A DNA stretch of 64,000 nt from Psychrobacillus lasiicapitis (GTDB lineage Bacteria; Bacillota; Bacilli; Bacillales_A; Planococcaceae), in NCBI RefSeq assembly GCF_006861795.1, contig NZ_VDGH01000009.1:1-64000 (forward strand), written 5' to 3'. The notes under the pieces were generated by a model, which was not told the origin of the DNA, did no database searches, and worked only from the letters and a program-made list of their open reading frames with translations. Made by a program: the position numbers and the translations under genes. Below, piece by piece: positions 49,556 to 58,836 of the stretch. Within the stretch, counting starts at the first letter, position 1, and each line of letters starts with the position of its first letter.

Positions 49556-50581
49556 TTACACACTTTTTAAAAGTAAATAAATGAAATAAGGTGCACCTAA
49601 AATCGAAACGACAATCCCCACTGGTAATTCCATTGGAGCAAAAATGACGCGACCTAATGTATCTGCTAACAGCAATAATAGCGCACCAAGTAAAGCGGTT
49701 AATGGTAATACCTTCGCATGTCTAGCACCAACTAAGCGTCTTGCGATATGCGGGGCAATCAATCCTAAAAAAGTGATGCCTCCTCCGACGGATACACAGG
49801 CACCAGCCAATGCTACAGAAATAAATAGAAGAAATCGTCTCTCTTTTTCAATATTTGCTCCAACTGCTATAGCAATGGACTCTCCTAATTTCAATACGTC
49901 CAACACACGAGATTTATAAATGGCTATAGGTATAAGAACGACGAGCCATAATAGTAAAGTCCACACAAAAGTCCAGTTCGTACCCCAAATAGTTCCGGAA
50001 AGCCAGATGATTGCTTTCATAAAATTGATAGGCTCCATCTTCATCTGAAATATGATTAGACCAGCTCCAAATGCCGCATTAATACCAATACCAACAAGTA
50101 GTAACCGTGTAGGTGTTACTCGCCCATTTTTCCAAGACAATGTATAAATAAGAAATGCAGCTAAAAATGCACCACATAATGCAGCAAGAGGCATTATGAA
50201 TATAGACAACCAACCTGTAAAAAATGCTGTTCCTTGAAAGAAAAACATATACAGTACAATGGCAAATCCTGCGCCAGCATTAATACCTAATATTCCAGGA
50301 TCCGCTAGTGGGTTTTGTGAAATACCTTGTAAAATGGCTCCTGATATTGCAATTCCCATCCCTACTAATAAAGCCATGAAAATTCTTGGTAAACGAAAAT
50401 CAAATATTGTTAGTTCATTTGAAGGCGTGCCATTTCCTAATAATGTAGCGATAACCTCACTTAAAGGAATCTTAATATAACCTGCATTTATACTTATGAG
50501 AATAGAGACTATTATTAAGATGAATAGCGTAATAAGGAGTGACTTATATTTTTTCTCGTTTGTTGATAAAAATTTCTGCAT
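49556..50581 (-). CDS. FecCD-family iron-siderophore ABC permease
   Basis: 341 residues with nine to ten membrane helices. Family markers are FRLPRIFMALLVGMGIAISGAILQG early and GGGITFLGLIAPHIARRLVGARH later, the latter being the ATPase contact helix (G-x-x-P-H). It is the second permease of a siderophore importer; no ATPase gene lies nearby, so one from elsewhere (YusV/FhuC-type) must be shared. ATG overlaps the stop of the preceding gene (TAATG). Confidence 0.93.
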   Translation of the reverse strand: MQKFLSTNEKKYKSLLITLFILIIVSILISINAGYIKIPLSEVIATLLGNGTPSNELTIFDFRLPRIFMALLVGMGIAISGAILQGISQNPLADPGILGINAGAGFAIVLYMFFFQGTAFFTGWLSIFIMPLAALCGAFLAAFLIYTLSWKNGRVTPTRLLLVGIGINAAFGAGLIIFQMKMEPINFMKAIIWLSGTIWGTNWTFVWTLLLWLVVLIPIAIYKSRVLDVLKLGESIAIAVGANIEKERRFLLFISVALAGACVSVGGGITFLGLIAPHIARRLVGARHAKVLPLTALLGALLLLLADTLGRVIFAPMELPVGIVVSILGAPYFIYLLLKSV

Positions 50582-51615
50582 TATAATCCTCTCCCTTCTT
50601 TACGTGCTAGGTAGAGGAAGAATGGGACCCCGATGATCGCAGTAATGGCTCCAACCGGTGTTTCAAAAGGTGCATTGATCATCCTGCCAATCATGTCTGC
50701 TACGATCAGCAATAGTCCCCCTAAAACTGCAGAACAAGGAATAATCCACCTATAATCAACTCCCACAATGAACCTCGTAATATGAGGTATTACCAACCCG
50801 ACAAATCCGATCATCCCGGCTATAGACACTGCGGCACCTGTTAATAGTAAAACAGCAATCGTTCCTAAAAATCGAATAACTCCGGTACGTTGACCAAGAC
50901 CTCTTGCAATTTCCTCCCCTAAACTTAGAACGGAAATAGATCGAGAAAGAACTAAAGCCAATATAATACCAGCAATGATAAAGGGGAGTGCAAACATAAT
51001 ATGCTGTGGCTGAACACTAGACACTCCGCCGGCATACCAATAACTTATATCTTTTGACACATTAAATTTAATCCCAATGGCAGTGGATAATGAACTAAGC
51101 AGTGACGTAATAGCAGAACCTGTTAACGCCAGTTTTACGGTCGTCATTCCGCCTTTAGCCATTGCGGTAATCCCAAATACTAAAGCAGCCCCTAAACCTG
51201 CCCCGACAAATGAAAACATCATTAAACCCAAATACGTAACACTTGGTACAACTGCCAAAGCAATTGCGATTAAGAAAGAAGATCCTGCTGTTACTCCCAT
51301 GATAGAAGGGGAGGCAAGTGGGTTTCTAGTCATTCCTTGCATAATAGCACCTGATATAGCGAGCGCTGCACCTACGAAAATCGCTGCAATTGCCCGAGGT
51401 AGCCTCAATTCTCGAATGATAACATGCGATGAGTTTTCCTTGTCAAAATGAAAAAGGGCATCCCATACAATCTGTGCACTTTGATTTGTTGCGCCTAGAT
51501 TTATCGACAAAAAAACACTTAGTATCAATAAAGCAATGCCACTAATAATGATGATCATGCTTATATAAGGATGTTTATTGTTCTGGAAGGGTTCCTTCTC
51601 TACATTTGTATTCAT
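50581..51615 (-). CDS. FecCD-family iron-siderophore ABC permease
   Basis: 344 residues with about ten membrane helices: LRLPRAIAAIFVGAALAISGAIMQG and GMIGFVGLVIPHITRFIVGVDYR (G-x-x-P-H contact) mark the family. It is translated with the following permease gene and divergent from the binding protein gene, with a Fur box in the 119 bases between them, so the three genes form one iron-regulated uptake locus of the Yfi/Feu type. Confidence 0.94.
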   Translation of the reverse strand: MNTNVEKEPFQNNKHPYISMIIIISGIALLILSVFLSINLGATNQSAQIVWDALFHFDKENSSHVIIRELRLPRAIAAIFVGAALAISGAIMQGMTRNPLASPSIMGVTAGSSFLIAIALAVVPSVTYLGLMMFSFVGAGLGAALVFGITAMAKGGMTTVKLALTGSAITSLLSSLSTAIGIKFNVSKDISYWYAGGVSSVQPQHIMFALPFIIAGIILALVLSRSISVLSLGEEIARGLGQRTGVIRFLGTIAVLLLTGAAVSIAGMIGFVGLVIPHITRFIVGVDYRWIIPCSAVLGGLLLIVADMIGRMINAPFETPVGAITAIIGVPFFLYLARKEGRGL

Positions 51616-51683
51616 ATGTACGTTAATCTCCAGTTTTATAAATAGTAGTTGACAAATTATAAAATATGTATTCTAATTGAAAT

Positions 51684-51698
51684 CGAGAATCATTATCA
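51684..51698 (+). promoter_or_regulatory. Fur box
   Basis: CGAGAATCATTATCA matches the Bacillus 7-1-7 Fur consensus TGATAATNATTATCA at all but two of the defined positions. It lies between the divergent permease operon and the binding protein gene, 37 bases before the latter's start. Confidence 0.75.
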
Positions 51699-51734
51699 AT
51701 GTTAATAGTATAGCATATTTTTAGGAGGATTTAT

Positions 51735-52736
51735 ATGTTCAGTATATTAAATAAAAAGAGATCTTTACAATTAGTGGGAGTAGGAATGTTAGCGCTAACA
51801 CTTGCTGCTTGTGGGGAAGAACAGTCGAGTGAAGAACCGACTTCAACAGAGCAAACAGAACAATCGTCAACTGTCACAGGAGAAGCGGAAGTGTCTACAC
51901 GGACAGTAACGGATGCAATGGGTAACGAAGTAGTTATACCAACACAACCTGAACGCGTACTTGCTACATATTTGGAAGATAACCTAGTTGCACTTGGTAT
52001 TAAACCAATAGCACAGTGGAGTGTAAAAGATGGAGCTAGCATACAAGGTTATTTACAAGGAGAATTGGATGGTATACCTACAATTCCACATGATTTACCA
52101 TTCGAAGCTGTTCAAGAAGTGGCACCAGACTTAATCATTATGGATTCTGCAACCATGGTGGAAGGTGGAAAATACGAGCAATATAGTAAAATTGCACCGA
52201 CCTATGTAATTGGGACAGAAGTGAATAATGATTGGCGTGATGAATTACTACGAGTTGGAGAAGTGTTTGATAAAAAAGAGGAAGCACAAAAAGTACTAGG
52301 TAACTATGACACAAAAGCGGCAGAAGCAAAAGAAACGATTGAAAAAGAAGTTGGTAATCCTTCTGTAGCCGCAGTTTGGTTAGTAGGTGGCAAGTTCTTC
52401 ATGGTAAGTGAGAAACTTTCTAGTGGAGCAGTAATGTATGGTGATTTAGGATTAAAAGTTCCTGATGTGGTAAAAGAAATATCAGCAAGTGCTACTGGGA
52501 ACTGGAGTGAAATTTCTTTAGAGAAACTGGTAGAGTTGGATGCGGAGCATTTATTCCTCATCGATAGTGATAAGGAAAGTGGTTCGGCAGCTTTGAGTGA
52601 GGCTTTATGGAATAGTGTACCTGCTGTAAAAGCTGGCAATGTATATGAGTTCTCGCCAGATGAAAGTTGGTTGTACACAGGTGCAATCGCAAATAGTCAA
52701 ATGATCGATAACATTTTAAAGAGTTTAGTGAAATAA
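51735..52736 (+). CDS. Iron-siderophore ABC substrate-binding lipoprotein
   Basis: 333 residues. The lipoprotein signal ends LTLAAC (cysteine 26), followed by an acidic Ser/Thr/Glu linker. The mature part is a FhuD/FeuA-type binding protein: VTDAMGNEVVIPTQPERVLA at the start, VQEVAPDLIIMD in lobe 1, the long connecting helix (KEEAQKVLGNYDTKAAEAKE) and LWNSVPAVKAGNVYEF near the end. It captures a ferric siderophore; which one is unknown. ATG follows TTAGGAGG. Regulated by Fur through the box upstream. Confidence 0.93.
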   Translation: MFSILNKKRSLQLVGVGMLALTLAACGEEQSSEEPTSTEQTEQSSTVTGEAEVSTRTVTDAMGNEVVIPTQPERVLATYLEDNLVALGIKPIAQWSVKDGASIQGYLQGELDGIPTIPHDLPFEAVQEVAPDLIIMDSATMVEGGKYEQYSKIAPTYVIGTEVNNDWRDELLRVGEVFDKKEEAQKVLGNYDTKAAEAKETIEKEVGNPSVAAVWLVGGKFFMVSEKLSSGAVMYGDLGLKVPDVVKEISASATGNWSEISLEKLVELDAEHLFLIDSDKESGSAALSEALWNSVPAVKAGNVYEFSPDESWLYTGAIANSQMIDNILKSLVK

Positions 52737-52740
52737 GAAA

Positions 52741-52788
52741 AAAGCTTGTCCTAAAAATTGGTATTCGCCGATTTTTAAGACAAGCTTT
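52741..52788. terminator. Bidirectional terminator
   Basis: AAAGCTTGTC pairs perfectly with GACAAGCTTT, with TAAAAAT/ATTTTTA inside and TTATTTATTTT after. It serves the binding protein gene and the convergent YfcC gene. Confidence 0.9.
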
Positions 52789-52795
52789 ATTTATT

Positions 52796-54238
52796 TTAGT
52801 AACCAACCCAGCCAATAGAGGCGATAAAGTATAAAATGACGGAACCAAGCACTATCCATAGTGCAAACAGAGGTATCATAAATTTTATCCAAGAACCAAA
52901 GTTTGCTTTTGCTAGTGCAATCGCACCCATTGTTGCACCTAATGTTGGAATGATCAAGTTCCCTAAACCACCACCGAATTGGATAGCTGTGACGAGTACT
53001 TGGTCTGTCATACCTAACATACCTGCAACAGGTTGTAAAATCGGCATCATAACACCGCTCATACCTGATCCAGATGGAACGAGGAAGTTAAAGATTGTTG
53101 CCACAATAAAAATGATAATAGCTGTCATGCCACTTGAAAAATCATTCAATGAGCCTGTCAAACTATTGACAATCGTACCAAGGATATTTCCCTTTTCCAA
53201 AATGATGCTAACTGTTCGAGCAAGTACAATTACTATTGCGACAATCGTAATATCTTGCACGCCTTTCGAAAATGAGAGAATCATATCTTCTGTATTCTTT
53301 CTTTTTAACAGGAAACAAGTGACAAATGCTATACCAAAAACAGTAATAACAGCGCCATTTCCATACTTTGCTGGCCATCCAAGAACAGTGTTCCCATATG
53401 CTAAAATAATGGGTGCAATAATCACAATAGCTACTACTAAAAAGTCTTTCCATTCGATTTTCACATTTTTCTCTATAGAGACATTTTGCTCTTCATCTAA
53501 TTCTGTCAACCATTTTGTATCAGACATCGCGCTCTTTAGTGGATTATTTTTCACACGGTTTGTATAAAATACCACATATACTGCAGTGACAATAGCGAAA
53601 AGGATGAACATCGCTGTTCTTTCCAGATAACCAGAGTAAAGAGGAATGCCAGCAAACAATTGAGCGATCTGTGCTTCTCCAGATGGAGCGATAGAAAAAG
53701 CTAAAAATAACGGTAAAAAGGTTACTGCTAGTGCTGAGATAGGGTCTAACCTTAATTTTCGAGTTAAAATGACTCCTAGAGTAACGAAGACAATCATCAT
53801 ATCGCCGCCTATGAAGAACCCGATGAACGACATTAATAAGAACAAACCTAAAACCAAAATATTGGCACCGGCTTTTTCAAACTTGTTAATGAGCATGGAA
53901 ATAACGTTATTGACCGAATCTAACATGAATATCCCACCTAAAAAACCACCGATAAATAAAAGTAATATAGCGACAGGGCTTGCTGCAATACCCCCTTCTA
54001 AAATGAGCGTAATTGCTAAAATTGGATTGACAGGTGTTTGATCTACTGAATGATAGGATCCTGCGATTAGTTTCTTATCTTCAGTGTATTCAAACCCTCC
54101 AGCAGGCACAATATACGTCAATAAACAAGCAAACATCATAATTAACAGCATCATTACTAATACATTTGGCAATTTAAACTGCAACTTCCTTAAGTAACTT
54201 TTCTTCGCTTTTTCTTCTCGTATTTCCACAGCGTTCAT
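52796..54238 (-). CDS. YfcC/DcuC-like (C4-dicarboxylate/peptide) membrane carrier
   Basis: About 480 residues with eleven to twelve membrane helices. FKLPNVLVMMLLIMMFACLL followed by TYIVPAGGFEY is the YfcC/DUF401-like N-terminus, and GSGMSGVMMPILQPVAGMLG with TAIQFGGGLGNLIIPTLG is the second re-entrant region. The family includes anaerobic dicarboxylate and aminobenzoyl-glutamate-type carriers. It lies 46 bases after an M20 amidohydrolase gene, so it may import the substrate of that enzyme. ATG at 54238 has AAGGGGTGA 6 bases upstream. Confidence 0.85.
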   Translation of the reverse strand: MNAVEIREEKAKKSYLRKLQFKLPNVLVMMLLIMMFACLLTYIVPAGGFEYTEDKKLIAGSYHSVDQTPVNPILAITLILEGGIAASPVAILLLFIGGFLGGIFMLDSVNNVISMLINKFEKAGANILVLGLFLLMSFIGFFIGGDMMIVFVTLGVILTRKLRLDPISALAVTFLPLFLAFSIAPSGEAQIAQLFAGIPLYSGYLERTAMFILFAIVTAVYVVFYTNRVKNNPLKSAMSDTKWLTELDEEQNVSIEKNVKIEWKDFLVVAIVIIAPIILAYGNTVLGWPAKYGNGAVITVFGIAFVTCFLLKRKNTEDMILSFSKGVQDITIVAIVIVLARTVSIILEKGNILGTIVNSLTGSLNDFSSGMTAIIIFIVATIFNFLVPSGSGMSGVMMPILQPVAGMLGMTDQVLVTAIQFGGGLGNLIIPTLGATMGAIALAKANFGSWIKFMIPLFALWIVLGSVILYFIASIGWVGY

Positions 54239-54284
54239 CAAGATCACCCCTTCATATTTTTTCTTTCAGTTACCTTCCCCGTAT

Positions 54285-55535
54285 TTAAAAACCATATTGT
54301 GATAGCAATTCAGGCACGTCTTTGTCTGTAGCTGTATAATCGATTGACCCTTTATAAGCAAGGAAATCCAACGCATATTGTACGGTTGATGTAACGCCAA
54401 CTATTAAAGCAGATTCATCGATATCAAAATGCTCATTGTGATGTTCGGCACCCATTCCCTGTTCTTCATTTTGCACTCCTAGAAAAGCAAAAACACCAGG
54501 AAAGTACTTTAAGTAAAAACTGAATGATTCTGACGCCATCCAAGCAGGAATAGTCGCTAATACCTCCTTGCTAAGTGCTTGTTCTACTGCAGCAGCTGCA
54601 ATTTTAGCGCATGTTGCTTCATTGATCACAACTAAATCAGAAACGACAGGCTCCATTTTATATTCAAAAGAGCAGTTATGCATTTCACTAACATGTGCTA
54701 ATATATCCTTAAAAATATGAATAGCTTGCTCTCCTTGTTCTTTATTTAAATAACGAAAGGATCCTGCAAACTCTAATGTATCTGGAATAATATTGAGTGC
54801 GGATCCTGCTTGAACAATCCCAATGGAATACGTAATCGTTTCAAATGGGCTTAATCGACTATGACGCATATTCCGTAATGCCTGATAAAAATCAACGAAA
54901 CAATCTACAGGTGACACAGCTAGATCGGGGCGTGAACCGTGGCCGGCTTTACCTTTCAGTACAACTTTAAATCCAGAGGCCGCTGCCATTCGAGGGCCAG
55001 CATCAACAGAAATTTTCCCTGCTTGTAAATCTGATTTTAAATGTATTCCCCAAATACCATCTGCCCCAATTTGATGAAGCCTGTTTAATAAATTTTTAAT
55101 ACCGCCCCCCATTTCTTCGCCTTGTTCAAAAGCAAGAATTATCGAACCTGCTAATTCTTCTCGCTTCGATGATAGTATTTTTGCAGCACCAAGGAGCATA
55201 GCGGTATGTGCATCATGTCCGCATGTATGCGCAGCATTAGCGATAGTGGATGTAACCGCTTTCTTTTGTTTTAAGTTTAATTCACTTTCTTTCATAGGCA
55301 GTGCGTCTAGGTCGGCACGTAAAATAATTGTCCTACCTGACTGTGCTCCATGTATGAAACCAATAATTCCACCATCTTGTACAATTTCAAAAGGAATCCC
55401 CAAATCTGATAGTTCTTGTGTGACAACATTCATAGTCCGCACTTCTTGTAAGCCAATCTCAGGATGTCGATGTAAATCACGTCGGATATCAATTACATAT
55501 TGTTCGATGGATGCAACGGTTTCACTTAATTTCAT
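54285..55535 (-). CDS. M20-family amidohydrolase (N-acyl-amino-acid type)
   Basis: 416 residues. The N-terminal part has RRDLHRHPEIGLQEV and metal motifs LRADLDALPM and HTCGHDAHTAMLLGAA (which give Cys/His/Asp/His), then EQGEEMGGGIKNLL with the catalytic Glu. GKAGHGSRPDLAVSPVD marks the dimerisation domain, and AEHHNEHFDIDESALIVG the last His. It removes the acyl group from N-acyl amino acids or dipeptides in the cytosol. It is the first gene of the M20/yfcC operon and divergent from an Lrp regulator. ATG at 55535 has GGAGG 7 bases upstream. Confidence 0.88.
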   Translation of the reverse strand: MKLSETVASIEQYVIDIRRDLHRHPEIGLQEVRTMNVVTQELSDLGIPFEIVQDGGIIGFIHGAQSGRTIILRADLDALPMKESELNLKQKKAVTSTIANAAHTCGHDAHTAMLLGAAKILSSKREELAGSIILAFEQGEEMGGGIKNLLNRLHQIGADGIWGIHLKSDLQAGKISVDAGPRMAAASGFKVVLKGKAGHGSRPDLAVSPVDCFVDFYQALRNMRHSRLSPFETITYSIGIVQAGSALNIIPDTLEFAGSFRYLNKEQGEQAIHIFKDILAHVSEMHNCSFEYKMEPVVSDLVVINEATCAKIAAAAVEQALSKEVLATIPAWMASESFSFYLKYFPGVFAFLGVQNEEQGMGAEHHNEHFDIDESALIVGVTSTVQYALDFLAYKGSIDYTATDKDVPELLSQYGF

Positions 55536-55539
55536 CATA

Positions 55540-55879
55540 AGCCCTCCTTTATTTAATATTTAGTGACTGTGAGGTACTATTTCATTTCGTTTATACACCT
55601 CCCAAGCTAACAGCACCCCTGTTATTAAAAAATAGTTTACCACCTAAACTTTATATGCACAATATTATTTTTTGAAAATTCAAACTTATAAAATAAAAAA
55701 ATAACAAAAAGATGCTTTAGATTATTAAGCTAGTAAACAAATTTATTTGAAAAAATATTAATAATTAAAGTATTGATAGAAAATACTTTATATATTATTG
55801 ATTTTTATTGATTGTATTTATTAATTATAAGTTTTTTATATAATATAGTTAATTAAATTTCGAAGGATGATGAAATGCC
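55540..55879. other. AT-rich divergent intergenic region
   Basis: About 340 bases between the M20 gene and the Lrp gene, over 80 percent A+T from 55620 on. TATAAT at 55839-55844 could be the -10 of the Lrp gene. Several short AT palindromes are present but are expected by chance at this composition. An Lrp-type site may lie here, but none can be fixed. Confidence 0.6.
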
Positions 55880-56320
55880 ATGGATATAATCGATGCGAAA
55901 ATTCTAGAAGTGTTAAAGCAAAATGGAAGGTCCACAGCATCTGACATCAGCAAAAAAGTGAACCTCTCCATTCCTGCTGTATCAGAGCGAATCAGAAAAT
56001 TGGAAGAAGCAAATGTAATTGAACAATATACAGTGAAAATAAACCGTGAAAAAATGGGCTATAAATTGTTAGCGATTGTTTTTGTGAATATCGATCATAC
56101 AGCGAATATCCAACAATTTAGAGAAGAGATTATTCTGTTTCCTGAAGTGATGGAATGCCATCATATGGCGGGGGAATATGATTATATGTTAAAGGTGCTT
56201 GTAGAAGATACTGCCCAATTAGAAGTTTTTCTAAGTGAGAAACTAAAATCAATTCGAGGAGTTCAAAATTCCAACACATTAATCGTGTTATCTACATTAA
56301 CTGAGAAATTAAATAGGTAG
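55880..56320 (+). CDS. Lrp/AsnC-family regulator
   Basis: 146 residues: winged HTH (about 1-60; DIIDAKILEVLKQNGRSTAS and LSIPAVSERIRKLEEANVI) and the RAM/AsnC ligand domain (about 65-140; VFVNIDHTANIQQF and MECHHMAGEYDYMLKV). It is divergent from the M20/yfcC operon and 11 bases before a LysE exporter gene, so it probably controls amino-acid export and perhaps the amidohydrolase operon. ATG follows AAGGATGATGAAATGCC. Confidence 0.93.
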   Translation: MDIIDAKILEVLKQNGRSTASDISKKVNLSIPAVSERIRKLEEANVIEQYTVKINREKMGYKLLAIVFVNIDHTANIQQFREEIILFPEVMECHHMAGEYDYMLKVLVEDTAQLEVFLSEKLKSIRGVQNSNTLIVLSTLTEKLNR

Positions 56321-56331
56321 GAGAATAGCAG

Positions 56332-56937
56332 ATGATTTGGAAAGGGTTTCAATTTGGAATGTTTCTGCAAGTAGCCGTAGGACCCATCTGTTTGTTTATT
56401 TTTCAAACTGCAGCCATTTCTGGATTTGTTGAAGCAGAAATAGGTGTTTTGGGGGTAGCTATAGTTGATGGTTTCTATATACTTGCAGCAATTTTTGGAA
56501 TAGGAAAGATACTAAATAAATATCCGAATCTGAAAGAGGTGGTTCGTTACTTTGGAGCAGCAGTCCTTGTTCTGTTCGGTTTAAGTAATATAGTAGGAGT
56601 TTTTGGGTTTTCGATTATCCCAAGTTTAAATTTTCAAGCTGAACAAAGTGTAGAAGCGATATTTGTTCAAACACTTGTTTTAACACTTTCCAATCCATTA
56701 ACGATTCTATTTTGGGCAGGTGTTTTGTCTACAAAAATATTAGAAGAAGATTTTAAGCAAAAGGATATGTATTCCTTTGGCCTTGGTGCGGTGTTATCCA
56801 CTTTCTTTTTTCTATCGATTATTTCTATTTTAGGGAATTTTCTATTTATTTTCTTGGAGCCAATTGTTCTGAAAGGGTTAAATGTAATCGTAGGACTCAT
56901 GTTGGTGACGTTTGGAATACGAATAGCAGTCAAATAG
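56332..56937 (+). CDS. LysE-family amino-acid exporter
   Basis: 201 residues with six membrane helices. The family start GFQFGMFLQVAVGPICLFIFQTA and the LTLSNPLTILFWAGVLS segment (LysE N-P motif) are present. It exports an amino acid or related metabolite with Lrp control upstream, the usual pairing (as in ArgP/LysG-LysE and Lrp-LysE). ATG follows TAGGAG; it is cotranscribed with the Lrp gene. Confidence 0.9.
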   Translation: MIWKGFQFGMFLQVAVGPICLFIFQTAAISGFVEAEIGVLGVAIVDGFYILAAIFGIGKILNKYPNLKEVVRYFGAAVLVLFGLSNIVGVFGFSIIPSLNFQAEQSVEAIFVQTLVLTLSNPLTILFWAGVLSTKILEEDFKQKDMYSFGLGAVLSTFFFLSIISILGNFLFIFLEPIVLKGLNVIVGLMLVTFGIRIAVK

Positions 56938-56980
56938 AAATCCAGGTAGAAACAATTTAGTTTGCCTAGATTTCTATTTT
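56934..56980 (+). terminator. Terminator of the lrp/lysE operon
   Basis: ATAGAAATC with AGG pairs with CCT and GATTTCTAT, followed by TTT. It overlaps the stop codon region of the exporter gene. Confidence 0.75.
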
Positions 56981-56997
56981 AAGTAATTACCTAAAGC

Positions 56998-57804
56998 CTA
57001 CACATATCTAGAACTATTTGTAATGGCCATGGCTTGGCTAATCTTCTCACCAGTTTCTTGTAAAAGCGGTAAAAACTCATCACGCAGAACTTCTTTTGAA
57101 ACACGCCCTGCGTGAACAGAACAGTTAAAGGCTGCGAACACTTTGCCAGTTCCATCACGTAGAGGGACGGCAATAGAACGTAGCCCCTCTTCTAGTTGTT
57201 GGTCGACACCACCCCAACTTTGCTTCCGTACATCCTCTAATATAGTTAGTAATTGTTCCTTATCTACAATTGTTTTGTCCGTAAACTTCTCGAAGTCAAT
57301 GGAATCTAAGTACTTTTCTAGCTTCTCTTTTGGTAAATATGCTAAAAGAACATGGCCCATAGATGTTGCGTAAGCTGGAAGGCGCGAACCGACGTCTAAA
57401 TTAATGGACATAATTCGTTTAGTAGAAACGCGTGCCACGTAAATAATATCTGTACCATCCAAGATTGATATGGAGCAAGATTCACCAGTTTGATTGACAA
57501 AGTCACGCATAAACGAGTGAGCAATACTCCAGCTATTATTGGAGGATAAGTAAGCATAACCCAAAGAGAGTGTACGAGCTGTTAATGTAAATATACTGTT
57601 GTTGGATTCTGCAAAACCAAGATGCTCGAGCGTCAGTAATATTCTACGAGCAGTAGGTCTGCTAAGCCCTGTTAGTTTTGAAACATCACTTATTGTAAGT
57701 GCTTGGTTCTCCTGTGAAAAAGCCTGTATTACTTGAAGACCACGTTCTAACGATTGGATGTAGTCTCCTGATTGTTTGAAATTATCTAATTCTTCTATTG
57801 ACAA
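56998..57804 (-). CDS. IclR-family regulator (PcaR/PobR type)
   Basis: 268 residues: N-terminal winged HTH (about 15-75; SLERGLQVIQAFSQENQALT and LTGLSRPTARRILLTLEHLG) and the C-terminal IclR effector domain (about 90-265; STKRIMSINLDVGSRLPAYA, GHVLLAYLP and GLRSIAVPLRDGTGKVFAAF). The closest functional parallel is PcaR/PcaU/PobR of aromatic catabolism. The gene is divergent from catA, and composite operators upstream of catA and of the hydrolase operon are likely its sites. The inducer is probably muconate or beta-ketoadipate (inferred). The start is TTG. Confidence 0.92.
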   Translation of the reverse strand: MSIEELDNFKQSGDYIQSLERGLQVIQAFSQENQALTISDVSKLTGLSRPTARRILLTLEHLGFAESNNSIFTLTARTLSLGYAYLSSNNSWSIAHSFMRDFVNQTGESCSISILDGTDIIYVARVSTKRIMSINLDVGSRLPAYATSMGHVLLAYLPKEKLEKYLDSIDFEKFTDKTIVDKEQLLTILEDVRKQSWGGVDQQLEEGLRSIAVPLRDGTGKVFAAFNCSVHAGRVSKEVLRDEFLPLLQETGEKISQAMAITNSSRYV

Positions 57805-57833
57805 GTATATTACCCCTTATGATAAAATGAATT

Positions 57834-57869
57834 TGTACGAATGATGTATTAGTGTACGTATATCGTACA
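57834..57869 (+). promoter_or_regulatory. Composite operator 1 (IclR-type)
   Basis: TGTACGAAT (57834-57842) and, exactly 19 bases later, the palindrome TGTACGTATATCGTACA (57853-57869; 6-base perfect arms, 5-base centre). It lies between the divergent IclR and catA genes, just after a -10-like TATGAT at 57818. The same composite occurs at 58837-58872. Confidence 0.75.
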
Positions 57870-57982
57870 TAATTTGAACGTATTTTGCAAGTATTCTTTT
57901 CATAGTTTTTTATTTTTTAGTAAAAATGAATACGCTTACAAAGAAGATGGGGAATTTAATCAAATTTGAGGGGGAAATTAAA

Positions 57983-58750
57983 ATGGCAGAAGTAGCGGTA
58001 AAAAATGCAAGAGTATTAGAGGCTTATGAAGGATTCGTAAAACATATGAAAGCTTTTTTAGATGAGCAACAGTTTAATCATGAGGAATATACAAACTTCG
58101 TAAAATGGGCGGATCGCTTAGGTAGAAGTGGTGAAATTCCATTGTTCTTAGATGTTTTTGTAGAGACATATGTATTGGAAGCAAAATATAAAAACTCTCC
58201 AGGAACAGAGCCATCGTTACTTGGACCTTACTATGAAGAAAACTCACCTGTACTAGAAGGATCTAAAGTAGTTATTCCGCAGCGTCCAAATGAGCCAGGG
58301 GACAAATTGAAATTTTTCGGAAACGTTAGCTCTGTAAATGGACCGATTGGAAAGACGAAAGTTGAGTGGTGGCAAGACGATGCGGATGGATTATATTCTA
58401 ACTATGACTCTACTGCACCAGACTTCAATTTAAGAGGGCAGTTCTTCACAGATGAAAATGGAGATTTTGAAGTAGAGTCAATCGTACCGATTCCATATCA
58501 AATTCCAACCAATGGTCCTACTGGTGAATTTACATTTGCTGCAGGATATCATGCTTACCGCCCGGCGCATATTCATATTAAGTTCGAGCATGAAGGGCAT
58601 GAAACTTTAATCACGCAAGTATTCTTTGAGGGAGATCAATGGTTAGAAACAGATGTTGCTGGTGGTGTTCGTTCAACCCTTACAACTAAACTGATTGATA
58701 AAGGTGACCATAAAGAAGCTAGCTTGAACTTTGTTATGCGAACTGAATAA
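57983..58750 (+). CDS. catA: Catechol 1,2-dioxygenase (intradiol)
   Basis: 255 residues. The N-terminal helical dimer domain (about 1-85) leads into the beta-sandwich catalytic domain. Fe(III) ligands are Tyr138 (GLYSNYD), Tyr172 (PYQIPT), His196 and His198 (RPAHIHIKF). LLGPYYEENSP is the typical hinge. It cleaves catechol to cis,cis-muconate. At 255 residues it is shorter than most CatA (~300); a hydroxyquinol or substituted-catechol preference is possible. ATG at 57983 has GAGGGGG 7 bases upstream. A terminator follows at once. Confidence 0.92.
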   Translation: MAEVAVKNARVLEAYEGFVKHMKAFLDEQQFNHEEYTNFVKWADRLGRSGEIPLFLDVFVETYVLEAKYKNSPGTEPSLLGPYYEENSPVLEGSKVVIPQRPNEPGDKLKFFGNVSSVNGPIGKTKVEWWQDDADGLYSNYDSTAPDFNLRGQFFTDENGDFEVESIVPIPYQIPTNGPTGEFTFAAGYHAYRPAHIHIKFEHEGHETLITQVFFEGDQWLETDVAGGVRSTLTTKLIDKGDHKEASLNFVMRTE

Positions 58751-58762
58751 ATCAATAATTCT

Positions 58763-58795
58763 ATAGCTATCGAGCATATCTTGATAGCTATTTTT
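58763..58795 (+). terminator. Terminator of catA
   Basis: ATAGCTATC (58763-58771) pairs perfectly with GATAGCTAT (58783-58791), followed by TTTTT, so catA is transcribed alone. Confidence 0.88.
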
Positions 58796-58836
58796 ATTAG
58801 ACTTTTTAAAATATTTTGGTATGATAAAAATAAGAG

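Noticed and set aside
52836-53567. 243-codon plus-strand frame opposite the YfcC gene
   Set aside because: It is the antisense shadow of membrane-helix codons; it has no start context, and the composition is that of reversed hydrophobic segments.
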